From assembly GCF_045679555.1 (NCBI RefSeq), contig NC_092093.1, positions 65,235,575 to 65,299,574 of the forward strand: a stretch of DNA of 64,000 nucleotides, read 5' to 3'. Position 1 is the stretch's first letter. Each line of letters opens with the position of its first letter. Source of the DNA: Salvelinus alpinus. Taxonomy: Eukaryota; Chordata; Actinopteri; Salmoniformes; Salmonidae. The notes beneath the pieces were generated by a model, which ran no database searches, was not told the origin of the DNA, and saw nothing but the letters and a program-made list of their open reading frames with translations. Shown here in pieces: positions 12,387-23,464 of this stretch. The position numbers and the translations under genes are program-made.

Positions 12387-13719
12387 GTAAGTGTACAGAC
12401 ACACACAACACACACTAATCAAAATGCTCTGATGTTAAATGTCTATCTCAATAACAGCTTGTACTGTGTGTGTGTGTGTGTGTGTGTAGGGAAAACATGC
12501 CGAGCCATTTCAAGTTTAAGGAGTACTGTCCTCTGGTGTTCCGCAACCTTAGAGAACGTTTTGGCATCGACGACCAGGATTTCCAGGTACACGCACGCAG
12601 AAGCAGACTGAACTCCACTCTCTCTGTCTTCCTAATCTTGCTATATTTCTTTAATGTTTATTGCCAAGTTTCTCTCTCTTTGTCTGTACCCTGGGAATAC
12701 AGTTTTACACACAGAGAGAGTGTTGGCTCTGTGTTGGAATTAGGGAAGTCAGTGTGTTCTGGTCCTCTGAAGCTGTCTTTTTGTCTCATGTTTATATCAC
12801 GGTGGAGGGAGAAAGAGTGGGTGAGGGTAGGAAGAACCACACATGGAGGGGGGAAGGGCTTTTCAGAGAGGAGTGGGGTAGGGAAGTGATGTGTCTCTGG
12901 GGTTGCTCTGGAGGGCATCAGCTGTGTGCTGGGGGCAGGAGGGTGGCACACACCCAGGGGAAGGAGGGGTGTCTGTCCACACACACACTAACACACTCAA
13001 GCGTACACACGGTGGCTGGTCTGTTGCAGGGTGTGAGCGAGGGATAGAAGGGCCTTAGAGGCCTGCCTGACTACAGCTGTCTCTGACAATCATACACTGT
13101 CTCTCTCTCTCCCACAATTTCTCGCTCACATTCTCTCTATAGATTCAAAAACAGTTTCAGATTTTTACAGAAATGTGTGATTCACTGTTCTCTCTCTGTT
13201 TGTAGAACTCCCTGACCCGTGCGGCTCCGTTAAACAGTGATTCCCAGGGTCGGAGTGGGGCTCGCTTCCACACCTCCTACGACAAACGCTACGTCATCAA
13301 AACCATCACCAGTGAGGATGTGGCTGAGATGCACAACATCCTCAAGAAGTACCACCAGGTACACACACACACACACACACACACCAAGAAGTACCAAAGT
13401 GAGTCTTAATCCATCTCTCCTTCAATGCTTCTATTTCTCTAGTTCATAGTGGAGTGTCATGGCAACACGCTGCTGCCTCAGTTCCTGGGGATGTACCGCC
13501 TCACAGTGGACGGAGACGAGACCTACATGATCGTCACCAGGAATGTCTTCTCCCACCGCCTCTCTGTCTACAAAAAATATGACCTCAAGGTAGGTAGGTA
13601 GGTAGGGGTGGGAGGGGATAATTGGAGACTTTCATAAGGAAAAAGGAATGTCTGACATCTTTCTGTCTATCAGGGCTCCACTGTGGCCAGGGAGGCCAGT
13701 GACAAGGAGAAGGTACAGT

Positions 13720-13769
<50 letters not shown>

Positions 13770-16700
13770 TCAACCAGACCTATACATGGTGTGTTTTAGT
13801 GTATTGATGTAGACACTAATTATGGAGTTTGATTCTGGAAGGGAAGGGACCGGAGGTACCGGGGGAGGGACCGACGGAGGGGGGGTAGGGACCGACGGAG
13901 GGGGGGGGGGGACCGGAGGGAGGGACAGCCAGGAGGGACGGAGGGAGGAACGGACGGGAGGGAGGGACCGAGGGAGGGAGCTGTGTGTTAACACCTGGTC
14001 CATTTGGTTTTTGGGGTGGGAGTGGGGGGGTAGTTCAAACTGTTCATCTTCTTCTGTTAAGACCCCTGCCCATTATACTCACCATACTCTTGCACGCTCC
14101 GTGTGTCTTCAGTTTGCTGCTGCTACAGCAGTCCCATTGCTTCCCCTGCTTGCTGTCTGTGTGTGAGAGACAGAGATGTGTGTGCCAAATGCTTTGTTTG
14201 TCTTCTAGAGAGTGAATGTTTTTTGTGTGTATGCGTTTACATTCCTGGATTATTTGATCAGATGCTGTTTGTTGTATGCGGCAGTTTTCTGGTAATGAGA
14301 GCAGACTTTCTCTGAGAGTGAATGAGTGAATCAGCCCAGAGCTGTGTGGTCTAAATATATGGCTCTGATTCAGCCAATGGCAGTTGTACAAACAGAACAC
14401 AGGCTTTGTGATTCTGCAACCTTCCCTGTTGGCAGGAATCTTCCCTGCCGTGTGGGAAAGTGTGATGTGGTGTGAACTGGCATGTGAGACTGAACTTTTC
14501 AGGCATATTTGGACGTTGTGTTTAGTGTGTGTGTGCGAGCGAGTGAGTGAGTTTGTGTGCGTGTCTGAGTAGCTAGATCATCATTTGACCCCGAAAGGCC
14601 GGCTCTTTCCTCCTAAAACTGTAGACGCTCGGCCGGGTGGAACACCAAAACCAGCGGGGCGTTGTAACTTTGGGGAACCCCTCAGTCTAAATATAGCCCT
14701 CTGAGGAAGAGAATAGGGACTTAAATGGAAGTACGGAAGCTGTTGATCACACACTGTACTACACAGTAAGCTCTGTTCTCTCAGCTTAATGTTTCACTAT
14801 TACAGAATGCCAATAGTTATTTCTGACAGATCAGCGATAACGGACTAGCCAAGATGTGGAACGACTTGAATTGTTCAATTTACAACCACAACGGCTGCAG
14901 TACTACTACGACACGTACCTGCTGCTGCTGCTTTTACCACAGTCCCAGCATTCACAGTCCCAGCATTCACAGTCCCAGCATTCACAGTCCTAGCATTCAC
15001 AGTTGTACACTGTTTATTCCTAAAAGTTTGACATACAGTGTGTGTGTACACACACACACATTGTATGCTCACAGAAATCCGTGAACAGGCATGCCATGAC
15101 CACCTACCATCACTGTTCAATTACATGACCTGTGAATGAATTAAAGGCCTTCTCACATTGAGTAGTCGTGTGTGTGTGTTCAGGCATGACTACTTGCACT
15201 ATCGTGTTTCATCTCTAATGGCAGACTGGCTTTAGAAATACACATTTTCTACATTTTCAGGTTAGGTTGATTCATTGGTTAGTTGGTAAAAAGTTGTGAC
15301 TGAGTGGTATCCATAGGCACTGCTGTGTATTCATGAATACAGGAGGGGTGAATGGAGGTACAGGGTAGTTGGTGTGTGTTGAGGTACATGGTAGTTGGTG
15401 TGTGTTGAGGTACATGGTAGTTAGTATGTGTTAGGTGGTGTAGTGTAATGTGCGTAACAGGTGTGTAGTGTTTCACACACAAACAACAAGCACTCTTGAC
15501 TGACTGCATGCCCCCCCCCCCCCCCATGCACGTTCTCTGCATGGTCCTACATCTCTAGGTTCGTCTCCAACACCTCCACCAACCACTGTTCTGCATGCTG
15601 TAGACTCACTTGTCCTACTGTCCTCACATGGAACCTGGACTTTTATTTCACATCAACATATTCATACTTTACAGCCAGGGTGGGCAATGGGGCTGCAGTA
15701 TGCACTGTGTGGGGTTTTGTTCCAGCCCAGCTCTTAACACACCTAATTCAAGTGATCTAATCACAGTCAATGTTTAGACCATGAATAGTGATGTGATTAG
15801 GAATCAGTTGTGTTAGTGCTGGGCTGGAACAAAAGCCTGCACTCCCAGCTTCCCCCTGGGTCCGGAGATTTGTCATGGTACCTGTTTACCACTATAGATC
15901 TCTGCTATCTAACGTTGTTGTTGTTTCCTCTCCCTGGGCTCCTCCTGCCAGCTGGTAGTGGTGATATTAACACTGTTAGCTACCGGCTGGCCCTCCCTAC
16001 AGGCGACATGGCTTTTACCTGACATAGTCTGTCTTAGCAGCAGTCTAAAAGAACACCTGAAATGCCACCCTAGCTGTTACAGCGCTTTCTTATGCGCACA
16101 AAACCGGAGGATATGCAGATTCTGTTTACACTTAGCAGATGCTTTATCCAAAGAGATTTGCAGTACAGTGAGAGCATACAATTTAGTATGTGTATGTGAT
16201 CCCTGCGGGAATTGAACCCGCAACCTTGGCTTTTCTAGCAGCACTTGCCAGGCTGTACGCTCTTTCAGAAGCTCTCTTTCCTTGCCGCGCTTTAAACTAA
16301 ACTAATACAGTTTGTATATTTCTTAAACACTTGCCTTTCCTTAAAACTTCCTTCCTTCCTGTCCCCGGCTCTCTCCTCTCATCCTCCTCCCTCCATCCCT
16401 CCCTCGCTCCCCTCTTCTAGCAGCCACGCCCTCCTGAGGATGCGCCACCGCGGCCCAAATCTAACGTTCAGCAAAGGCTGCAAACGCTGCGGATCGCCAC
16501 GCGCTTTTACTGCGCCATGAAACACGTAAGAGACGTAAGGAACAAGGCCAGGCATGCTCAATCTATCTACCTATCAAATCATATTATAGAACCAAGTCCA
16601 GGCATGCTCAATTTATCAGATCAATCGTATCTCATTTTATTTTCATAGCTTTTTCAGATTCATGTAATGACGGATACAGGACACCTGCAATGGACTGACA

Positions 16701-19595
16701 TGTAGGAAACAGGCAGATGGAACTGGCTTATTCTGGAACAGTTTTTCACACTGCTGTTTTTTCCCCCTTTCCTCTGGCTATTGACTCACAACCAATCACT
16801 TTCACTTCCTGTCAATCAGAAATACACACACACAGTGTAATGATGCTGTACCTCAGGGAGTGTGTGTTTTCGTCTGAAATGGCACCCTATTCCCTATAAT
16901 AGTGGACTGCTTTTGACCAGGGCCCATCAGTCCCCCTGGCTAAAAGTAGTGCGCTATATAGGGAAAACGGGTGCTATTTCAGACACAACCTGTGTGTAGC
17001 TGACACAGATTCTCATTCGGTGTTGACGGGCAGGCAGAGAGAGACACGTGACTGGTTAGAACAGCTGTTGTCTGAGCATGCCCAGAGCACAGCACCACTG
17101 GGCTGCAGCTGCTCACCACCAGGCCTGGCCTCTCCATTCCTCTTCTGGCCTTCCTGACCAATAATCACAATCCTGCAGTACTATCATCACACCAAGCTGT
17201 TTCACTGACCGCTTTTGGTTTTATTGACCTTTTATTTACCTGGAGGTTTGACTGTATATTTGTTGATACTTCAGTTGGTGATCTGTTACAATTCTCCTGT
17301 TCTCTCTCGCCAAGCTGAGACAAATTCACTATCGAGCGACCTCACTCACATCCGATGTGCCACAAAGTTCCTGTAGCGCACTGGTAATGATGATAGAGCC
17401 CAAAGAGATCCTTCATGTCATTCTATGATGATGCCGTTCAAAAAACTGCCTTCGGTCACCTGATTGAAGGCCTTGTGCAATGGCCCTCTGATCGATCTCT
17501 TCTCTACCCTGCTCTCATTGTCTCTCTCATCATTTTCTCCCTCTTTCTCTCACATTCTCTCTCTCTCTCTCGGCTGTTTTCATCTCACTTCATCTATTCT
17601 GTCTATTACTGCTACTCTACCATGTCAGCCTAGTCTACATCTGAACCACAACCATTACGTACAGCACCTGATCTACTGCTTGTATGAGCTGCTCTATACT
17701 TTCTCTGATATCTGAACTGATCATTGAGCGATTTAGAGTGGTTGATCAGGAAGATGAGTGTTTGGGAAGAGTTTGAGGATGCATAGAATGGGTGGATGGA
17801 TATTTGCAATGTATATAATTTTCAGGATGATGTCTGTAGCTGGTACGAGTGTGCCTCTACCTGCTGGTTGACTCTCCACATTATTACAACGTTCACCTAT
17901 TTGAGTGTGCAAGGGAGCCGCGGCCATTGCAGCATTGTTTGTGGTCTTTGTTGCTATATGTGTGTGAGTTTGTGTGGCCGCTTTTCTCGTGCTGCCGTAG
18001 AACTGCTTCTGTCAGCTCTCTGAGCAGTGCTGCTGCTGTGACCTCATTTCCTGCTCACTCCTTCCTCTGTGCCACAGAATAACGCCCCCTCCTGACACCA
18101 GCAACCCCCCACCCCCCCTGCAGACCACAGGCCACACATGGTGCTGTAGCCAGATGGCTCAATGGAAACTCACAAGCTTCCATAGAACTCCCACTGTCTT
18201 TAACTGTTGTTATGTGTCACAGATCGCTTTATTCAATGAGTCAGTTAGTTAGTTGGATCATTTTAAAGAGTGTACATTCGGACTCCTTTCTAATAATGTA
18301 ATTAGTTATAGAGTCAAGGTGTGTCCTCTGCTGTCCTGACTGTGTTTGTCTGTGTGGGGCATCAGGCCAAGGAGCTGCCCACCTACAAGGACAATGACTT
18401 CATCAACGATGGACAGAAGATCTACATTGACGATGACAACAAGAAGATGTTCCTGGAGAAACTACGTAAAGACGTGGAGGTGTGTGTGTGGTTCTGTTAT
18501 TTCTTCTGGTGTGAGTGAATAAATACTTGGGTTGGATTATTTATCCTGGTCTCACTCTTACCAAAAATGTAATTCTCCCCTTTTACTCTCTCCATTACTT
18601 TATTCTATGTCTCCTTCCTCCCTCTCCCTCCCTCCAGTTCCTGGCCCAGTTGAAGCTGATGGACTACAGTCTGCTGGTGGGGATCCATGACGTGGAGCGG
18701 GCTGAGCAGGAGGAAGTGGAGAGTGAGGATAACGAGGGGGATGATGAGGGGGAGAGTGACGGAGGGATTGGCACTCCCCCTGACTCCCCCAGTAACACCC
18801 TGGACAGCACCAAGCCCCTGTCCCCGGGGGAGTTTGACCCCACCATAGACGTCTATGCCATCAAGAGCAACGACAGTGAGTGGAGAGGGGCAAGGAGGGA
18901 GGAGAAGGAAAGGGATAGAAGAGGGGTACAGGAGACTAAAAAGCAAAGGGTTCACTTCAAAATAGTGGGTCAGAAATACCAAATAGATGAGCAGTATGGT
19001 TGTAGCCCTCTGGTGGCTTCATGTTATATAATTAAGCAATATAACCACGGCTAAGGGCTGTACCCAGGCACGACGCAGCACGGTGTGCCTGGGTACAGCC
19101 CTTAGCCGTGGTATATTGGCCATATACCACAAACACCTGAGGTGCTTTATAGCTATTATAAACTGGTTACCAACATAATTAGAACAGTGAAAATAAATGT
19201 TTAGTCATACCCGTGGTATACGGCTGTCAGCCAATCAGCATTCAGGGCTTGAACCACCCAGTTCATAATATAGGGATAATCCTGTGTGTCTGTGTCCAGG
19301 TGCTCCTAGGAAGGAGGTGTACTTCATGGCGGTCATTGACATTCTGCAGCATTACGATGCCAAGAAGAAGGCTGCTCATGCTGCTAAGACTGTCAAACAC
19401 GGGGTGTGTGTGTGTGTGAGGTCGCATGCCTACTTCTCTGTTGGTGTGAATGTTGTGTGTTTGGGTTTCTTCCCTTGACTGACTGTCTTCCACCGTGTGT
19501 GTCTCCCCCTGCAGGCGGGAGCTGAAATCTCCACGGTAAACCCAGAGCAGTACTCCAAGAGGTTCTACGACTTCATCACCACCATTCTCTCATAG
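12289..19595 (+). CDS. pip4k2a: pip4k2a, phosphatidylinositol-5-phosphate 4-kinase type 2 alpha (nine exons, 5' partial)
   Basis: Spliced CDS: 12289-12386, 12490-12586, 13206-13358, 13443-13589, 13674-13712, 18366-18479, 18638-18875, 19300-19403, 19515-19595. All junctions are GT-AG and the phases join into one open frame ending in TAG. The product phosphorylates PI5P at the 4-position to make PI(4,5)P2 (family knowledge). Visible hallmarks are the nucleotide-binding lysine strand RYVIKTI, the DLKGST motif, the [11 protein letters not shown] catalytic segment, an acidic Ser/Gly-rich insert, and the lipid-specificity alanine in [14 protein letters not shown], where type I kinases carry Glu. 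The alpha paralogue is favoured over beta by [28 protein letters not shown] and [12 protein letters not shown]. About 50 N-terminal residues (the membrane-dimer and basic start region) are missing because that exon lies upstream. No disabling change is seen. Confidence 0.96.
12490..12586 (+). CDS. pip4k2a: pip4k2a exon encoding ENMPSHFKF…DDQDFQ
   Basis: A 97-bp exon immediately after a (gt)n acceptor tract ending in tag. Its residues [14 protein letters not shown] and [14 protein letters not shown] match the alpha isoform better than beta (ENLPSRFKF). The intron between this exon and the previous one is only 103 bp. Confidence 0.95.
13206..13358 (+). CDS. pip4k2a: pip4k2a exon with G-loop and ATP-binding lysine
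   Basis: A 153-bp phase-0 exon. It encodes NSLTRAAPL, the glycine-rich region [12 protein letters not shown], the lysine-bearing strand YVIKTI and the helix [13 protein letters not shown]. The donor runs straight into an (ac)n tract. Confidence 0.95.
13443..13589 (+). CDS. pip4k2a: pip4k2a exon encoding [14 protein letters not shown]…KKYDLK
   Basis: A 147-bp phase-0 exon. It encodes [31 protein letters not shown] and the first half of the DLKGST motif. The donor is gtaggtaggtaggtag, a short tandem repeat of the donor motif. Confidence 0.95.
13674..13712 (+). CDS. pip4k2a: pip4k2a micro-exon [13 protein letters not shown]
   Basis: A 39-bp phase-0 exon giving exactly 13 residues that complete DLKGST. 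The small size matches the known exon structure of the family, and the residues are nearly identical across vertebrates. Confidence 0.94.
13722..13768 (+). repeat. (ac)n microsatellite
   Basis: More than 20 ac units just after the donor of the 39-bp pip4k2a exon. Confidence 0.97.
13840..13985 (+). repeat. G-rich degenerate tandem (gggaccgacggagg)
   Basis: Closely spaced runs of 3 to 12 G on the plus strand with a loose ggaccgacgga/ggaggga periodicity. It could form G-quadruplexes in the pip4k2a pre-mRNA. Confidence 0.85.
14938..15003 (+). repeat. 15-bp tandem (cagtcccagcattca) x 4
   Basis: Four consecutive near-identical 15-bp units in pip4k2a intron 5. Confidence 0.9.
15362..15432 (+). repeat. 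26-bp tandem (about 2.6 units)
   Basis: Repeats of ggtagttggtgtgtgttgag plus gtacat in pip4k2a intron 5; the last copy is diverged. Confidence 0.8.
15675..15850. mobile_element. MITE with gctgggctggaacaaaagcc termini
   Basis: The inverted ends ttttgttccagcccagctct (about 15716) and gctgggctggaacaaaagcc (about 15818) identify a short non-autonomous DNA element. It is related to the split copy at 21110-21550. Confidence 0.75.
16112..16275 (-). mobile_element. tRNA-derived SINE fragment
   Basis: A tail-type sequence (ttagcagatgctttatccaa) is followed by a reversed tRNA B-box region (gggaattgaacccgcaacc). The orientation is minus, and the right-hand head is poorly preserved. Confidence 0.65.
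16421..16525 (+). CDS. candidate cassette exon in pip4k2a intron 5
   Basis: A 105-bp segment (35 codons, phase 0, no stop) with a long pyrimidine tract (about 16335-16418) and ttctag upstream, and gtaaga downstream. The acceptor is tandem (tagcag, 3 bp apart), and a second gtaag donor lies 9 bp further on; all combinations keep the reading frame. It starts [13 protein letters not shown] and ends RFYCAMKH. It is much more CpG-rich than its flanks. Inclusion would insert 34-38 residues between SDKEK and AKELP of the kinase. I recognise no known domain in it. It could be a real fish isoform exon, a fossil of another gene, or chance. Confidence 0.35.
16872..16984. mobile_element. short hairpin MITE, copy 2
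   Basis: Arms gtctgaaatggcaccctatt and its complement (gggtgctatttcagac) surround a short centre. Same family as 2694 and 23465. Confidence 0.85.
18366..18479 (+). CDS. pip4k2a: pip4k2a exon [18 protein letters not shown]…
   Basis: A 114-bp phase-0 exon after a 4.65-kb intron, the largest inside the sequenced gene body. It encodes [11 protein letters not shown] and [20 protein letters not shown]. The donor is gtgtgtgtgt, weak by consensus. Confidence 0.94.
18638..18875 (+). CDS. pip4k2a: pip4k2a exon with catalytic [11 protein letters not shown] and acidic insert
   Basis: A 238-bp exon. It encodes [23 protein letters not shown], then an acidic low-complexity insert rich in Glu, Asp and Gly, then [13 protein letters not shown] and [13 protein letters not shown]. 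It ends one base into a Ser codon completed by the next exon. The acidic insert is the least conserved part of the kinase. Confidence 0.95.
18990..19270. mobile_element. hairpin-bearing MITE in pip4k2a intron 7
   Basis: Contains a perfect inverted repeat with 26-bp arms at 19045-19070 and 19086-19111 (ccacggctaagggctgtacc…) and a 15-base loop. Flanking motifs such as tataccac and cccgtggtatacgg are typical of a repeat found throughout salmonid genomes. It lies between coding exons 18638-18875 and 19300-19403. Confidence 0.85.
19300..19403 (+). CDS. pip4k2a: pip4k2a exon [15 protein letters not shown]…KTVKHG
   Basis: A 104-bp exon, acceptor tgtccag. It encodes [16 protein letters not shown] and [14 protein letters not shown], the activation-loop side that sets type II substrate specificity. 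The donor is again a (gt)n run. Confidence 0.94.
19515..19595 (+). CDS. pip4k2a: pip4k2a terminal coding exon and stop
   Basis: An 81-bp coding exon, acceptor ccctgcag. It encodes [17 protein letters not shown] and ends TTILS before the TAG at 19593-19595. The human alpha protein ends in a similar ILT tail. Confidence 0.95.
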   Translation, partial: AGAEISTVNPEQYSKRFYDFITTILS

Positions 19596-20272
19596 CCCCC
19601 AGGGGAAGGGGAGGGGGCACTTAGGGAGAGGAGAGATGGAGAGAAGGGATGGGTGAGGGTGGGGGTATTGCGCTCTATCTCTCTGTCAGCAAGGGTGTCC
19701 CTCTCAGCAGCTAATACCATCATTCGTTTACATTCATCATCTTCTCCTTTGTTACTTTGATCTGTTACATTGAACAGGAGAACTGCTATTCTAGGTTCTA
19801 GTCAGTACTTTTTTATTAGTTTGTTTTGTTTACTTTGGGAATGTTTTTTTTTTTTTTTTACTGCCTCAACACCACGTCCTCACCCTGCATTGTTTTTGTT
19901 TGTTTGTTGTTCTGCATTCCTGTTTGGGGGGGGTTTAGAATGAGGATGAACAGGGCTGTGATTGGATAACAATAGTGCGGTCACTCGGGGGAGATAGTAT
20001 AGGATGAAGTGCACCTTGAGGCTTATCCAATCGCTCGACTTCAGGAAGTATGAAGCAGTCTTCCAGTAGGCCTTCAGCCAGACCATCCAATCACCATTTA
20101 GTACAGCCCTGCCCCAGCCAAAGCTACTTTCCTGTTTGTCCCATCATCCATCACTTTCCCTTTAGACCCTCCTCCTGGCAGTGGATGTTACTCCTCCATT
20201 CTCACCTTACACTGCTATCCTCCTGTCACACACACTGCTCTCCTCTACCCCTCCCTCGATATAAAAGATGAG

Positions 20273-20632
20273 TTGTGTTTAGTAAGACAGGGAGCTGGTC
20301 AGTAGAGCTGTGTTTAATAAGACAGGGAGCTGGTCAGTAGAGCTGTGTTTAATAAGACAGGGAGCTGGTCAGTAGAGCTGTGTTTAGTAAGACGGGGAGC
20401 TGGTCAGTAGAGCTGTGTTTAATAAGACAGGGAGCTGGTCAGTAGAGCTGTGTTTAGTAAGACGGGGAGCTGGTCAGTAGAGCTGGGTTTAGTAAGACGG
20501 GGAGCTGGTCAGTAGGGCTGTGTTTAGTAAGACGGGGAGCTGGTCAGTAGAGCTGGGTTTAGTAAGACGGGGAGCTGGTCAGTAGGGCTGTGTTTAGTAA
20601 GACAGGGAGCTGGTCAGTAAAGCTGTGTGTGA
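20273..20632 (+). repeat. 35-bp minisatellite, about 10 units
   Basis: The unit contains ggagctggtcagtagagctg followed by tgtttagtaagacag. Copies are spaced exactly 35 bp (ggagctggtc at 20291, 20326, … 20606). Variants (aat/agt, cag/cgg, gtg/ggg) alternate between units, suggesting partial higher-order duplication. It lies about 700 bp after the pip4k2a stop. Confidence 0.95.
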
Positions 20633-21109
20633 TTTATGACATCACTGACTGATCTGGTTTGTCTCATTCTGGATAGTTACCAGGAAGTGACATTAGGAAG
20701 TTGGTGTGTGACTTCCTGTGGGACAGGGCAGGGTGGTGGTGTGATCCTTCATGGACCTTTGATCCTGCATTGCCATCAGCACCTTAAACAAATCATTGCA
20801 CTTTTATGTTGTTAATTAAACATAGGATTTTTTGTTCTGTTACATGTGCTGCAACAAAAGCACTGTTTGAAGCTATTGAACTGTGCCCCAAGATTTCTGA
20901 TGGGGGTGTAGTAGGGACGAGGGAAAGTGTCTACGCTGGAATGCACTAGGGAGTAGGAGGGACTATAGGTGGGTTTGGGACAGGGCCTGAATGTAGTGAG
21001 CAGCAGAGAGAGAGGAGGGGTGTGTTCAGGACAGACAGCCCAGTGTTTACCTCTGGCATCGTACCAGCCTGAACCAGAGTCTTACCCACATCTGTCTGTC
21101 TCGGTTCTC

Positions 21110-21550
21110 CAACCCCGGCCCTGAAGAGGTACTGGGTATGCAGGCTTTTACTCCAGCCCAGCACTAGCACACCTGATTCAGCTAATTGTGGTCCAGACTG
21201 AAGACCTTGATTAGTTGGTTATTTGAATCTGTACGTGTAGTTATTATGGATCCCCATTAGCTGCTGCCAAGGCACCAGCTACTCTTCCTGGAGTCCGGCA
21301 AAATTAAGGCAGTTATACAATTTTTAAAACATTACAATACATTCATAAGAGATTTAACAACACACTGTGTGCCCTCAGGCCCCTACTCCACTACCACATA
21401 TCTACCAAACAAAATCCATGTGTACGATTGTGTATAGTGCGTATGCATATGTCTGCGCCTATGTTTGTGTTGCTTCAGGTGTGTTAAAGCTGGGCTGGAA
21501 CAAAAGCCTGCACACCCAGTAGCTCTCCAGGACCGGAGTTGAAGAACCCT
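21110..21550. mobile_element. MITE split by a retroelement-like insertion
   Basis: The MITE left half (ccggccctgaagaggtactg … tccagcccagcactagcaca) and right half (gctgggctggaacaaaagcc … ctccaggaccggagttgaag) are separated by about 240 bp. The insert begins near 21236 with ttattatggatccccattag, a repeat whose relative also appears at 45700-45790. Confidence 0.75.
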
Positions 21551-21913
21551 GAGACATACAAAGATCTCTACATATGGTTCAGGCCTGAATCGGACGTGTG
21601 TCTCAGGGTTTCATGAGAGAGAGAGAAGGGGAGGGTGGGGAAGAGGTGCTGGGTTGTAGAAAAATATGCTTTTGTTTAAGTGGGGATGTCATGCCAACCT
21701 GTCAGCCTCTCCTTTTAACATTGTCTGCCTGTTATTCAGACTTGTTGGTGTTTTTGAAAGGTTGTTTATCTCTGAATTTGGCAGGTTTGAATTGACTTGG
21801 TAAATTTGTATATTTTGCACAAAAAGGAACCAAATGTTATGCATACGATCCTGACTGGTTGCTGTGGTCTTAACAAGGGAAACACAATATCATTATACCT
21901 GTACCAGAACCAT

Positions 21914-22449
21914 ATACACACTGAGTGTACAAGACATTAGGAACGCCTACCTAATATTGAGTTTCACCCCCTTTTCCATCAGAACAGACTCAATTCATCG
22001 GGGCATGGACTCTACAAGGTGTCGAAAGCGTTCTACAGGGATGTTGGCCCATGTTGACTCAGGCTTCCCACAGTTTTCAAGTTGGCCGGAAGTCCTTTTA
22101 GTGGGGGACCATTCTTGATACACACTGGAAACTGTTGAGCATTTAAAACCTAGCAGCGTTGCAGTTCTTGACACAAACTGGTGCACCTGGCACTTACTAC
22201 CATACCCCGTTCAAAAGGCACTTCAATCTTTTGTCTTGCACATTCACCCTCCGAATGGCATACATGCACAATCCATGTATCAAGGCTTAAAAATCCTTCA
22301 TTAACCTGTCTTCTCCCTTTCATCAACCCTGATTTGAAGTGGATTTAACAGGTGACATCAATAAGGGATCATAGCGTTCACCTGGATTCACCTGGTCAGT
22401 ATGTTATGGAAAGAGCAGGTGCTCCTAATGTTTTGTACACTCAGTGTAT
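21914..22449 (-). mobile_element. Tc1-like internally deleted element with intact termini
   Basis: Terminal inverted repeats are cacactgagtgtacaagaca at the left and attgtt-type tgttttgtacactcagtgta at the right (ends about 22449). The interior keeps a minus-strand transposase-derived C-terminal segment (TWANIPVERFRHLVESMP). It is too short for a transposase, hence non-autonomous. Confidence 0.85.
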
Positions 22450-22467
22450 ACTGTTTGTCTCTCTCTC

Positions 22468-22498
<31 letters not shown>

Positions 22499-23194
22499 GG
22501 CTCTGACTTGTACCAAGTGAGAAGAGTCTGTGGTGTTTTATCTGTGATGGGTAACCAACTAAAACCAGTAACATGGTCCTCTACTATTCTATCCCAAGCA
22601 AAAAGCTTCCATATTGTTTTAGATGCATAGATTATATTCACATATATTTTTACATTGCATTTAAGTCATTAAATATAATTGTATTTTAAAGCACCACCCT
22701 TTGAGTGAATGATAGTGTTGTGTTATATGAAGAATGATACTGCTTGAATTTGTACAATGCTTGTACGTACTGTAAAAACAAAACAAATGCATGTTGCAGG
22801 AATACGGTTTCTTCCTCCTATGTCTTGGCTGTTTAGATCCATTGTAGCTCTCCTAGACTTAACCCCATCTGAGTCTCTCCTTACCATGCTTTAAACGGTG
22901 TTTGTATCATATACACTGTGTAAGAGGTGTGCCTTTATACTCCAAAATTATTTACATTTTGACCTTTTTTTTTAGTATTTTTTTTTTTTATAAAGTTTAT
23001 TTTAATAATAGGTTGGTTACTTTGAGATGTATCCCCAGTTTTATTTTCCACCTTTTCTCCCTCCCTGTGTAGTAGGTGTTTTCAATCTATTATTGTTATG
23101 GAGTCAAATTGACAATTTTATTGACTTTCAGTTTTCAAACAAAACTAAAATGTCAGCCTCTGTTGTGGTAATTTTATGGGTAGAACTTAGTCGT

Positions 23195-23285
23195 TAGGCA
23201 CTGATCCAGTTTACCTTCCCCAAATCCTAACCTTACCATTTTGGGGGAAACTGCAAATCTGAACATAGATCAGTGTCTGGGGACA
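23195..23285. mobile_element. small MITE-like inverted repeat
   Basis: Facing motifs aggcactgatccag and gatcagtgtctgggg enclose about 65 bp. This resembles a short non-autonomous element; low certainty. Confidence 0.4.
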
Positions 23286-23464
23286 ACGTCTACCTCCTCC
23301 CTGGTGTGGAGATGGCATCTGTGCTGATGTTAACCCTTCGTTCCTCGCTGCTTCTGTCTCAGTAGAGACCTGTTTGTTTGTGTCGTGGCTGTGGTGTGTG
23401 TCTGTAACTGTCGTGATGGTGTTTGTCGTGCTTGTCCTCTGACCGCTTCCTCAAGTTTGAGTGT

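Noticed and set aside
20273-20632. Regular 35-bp repeats resembling a CRISPR array
   Set aside because: Units are contiguous with no unique spacers, and the locus is vertebrate; it is a minisatellite.
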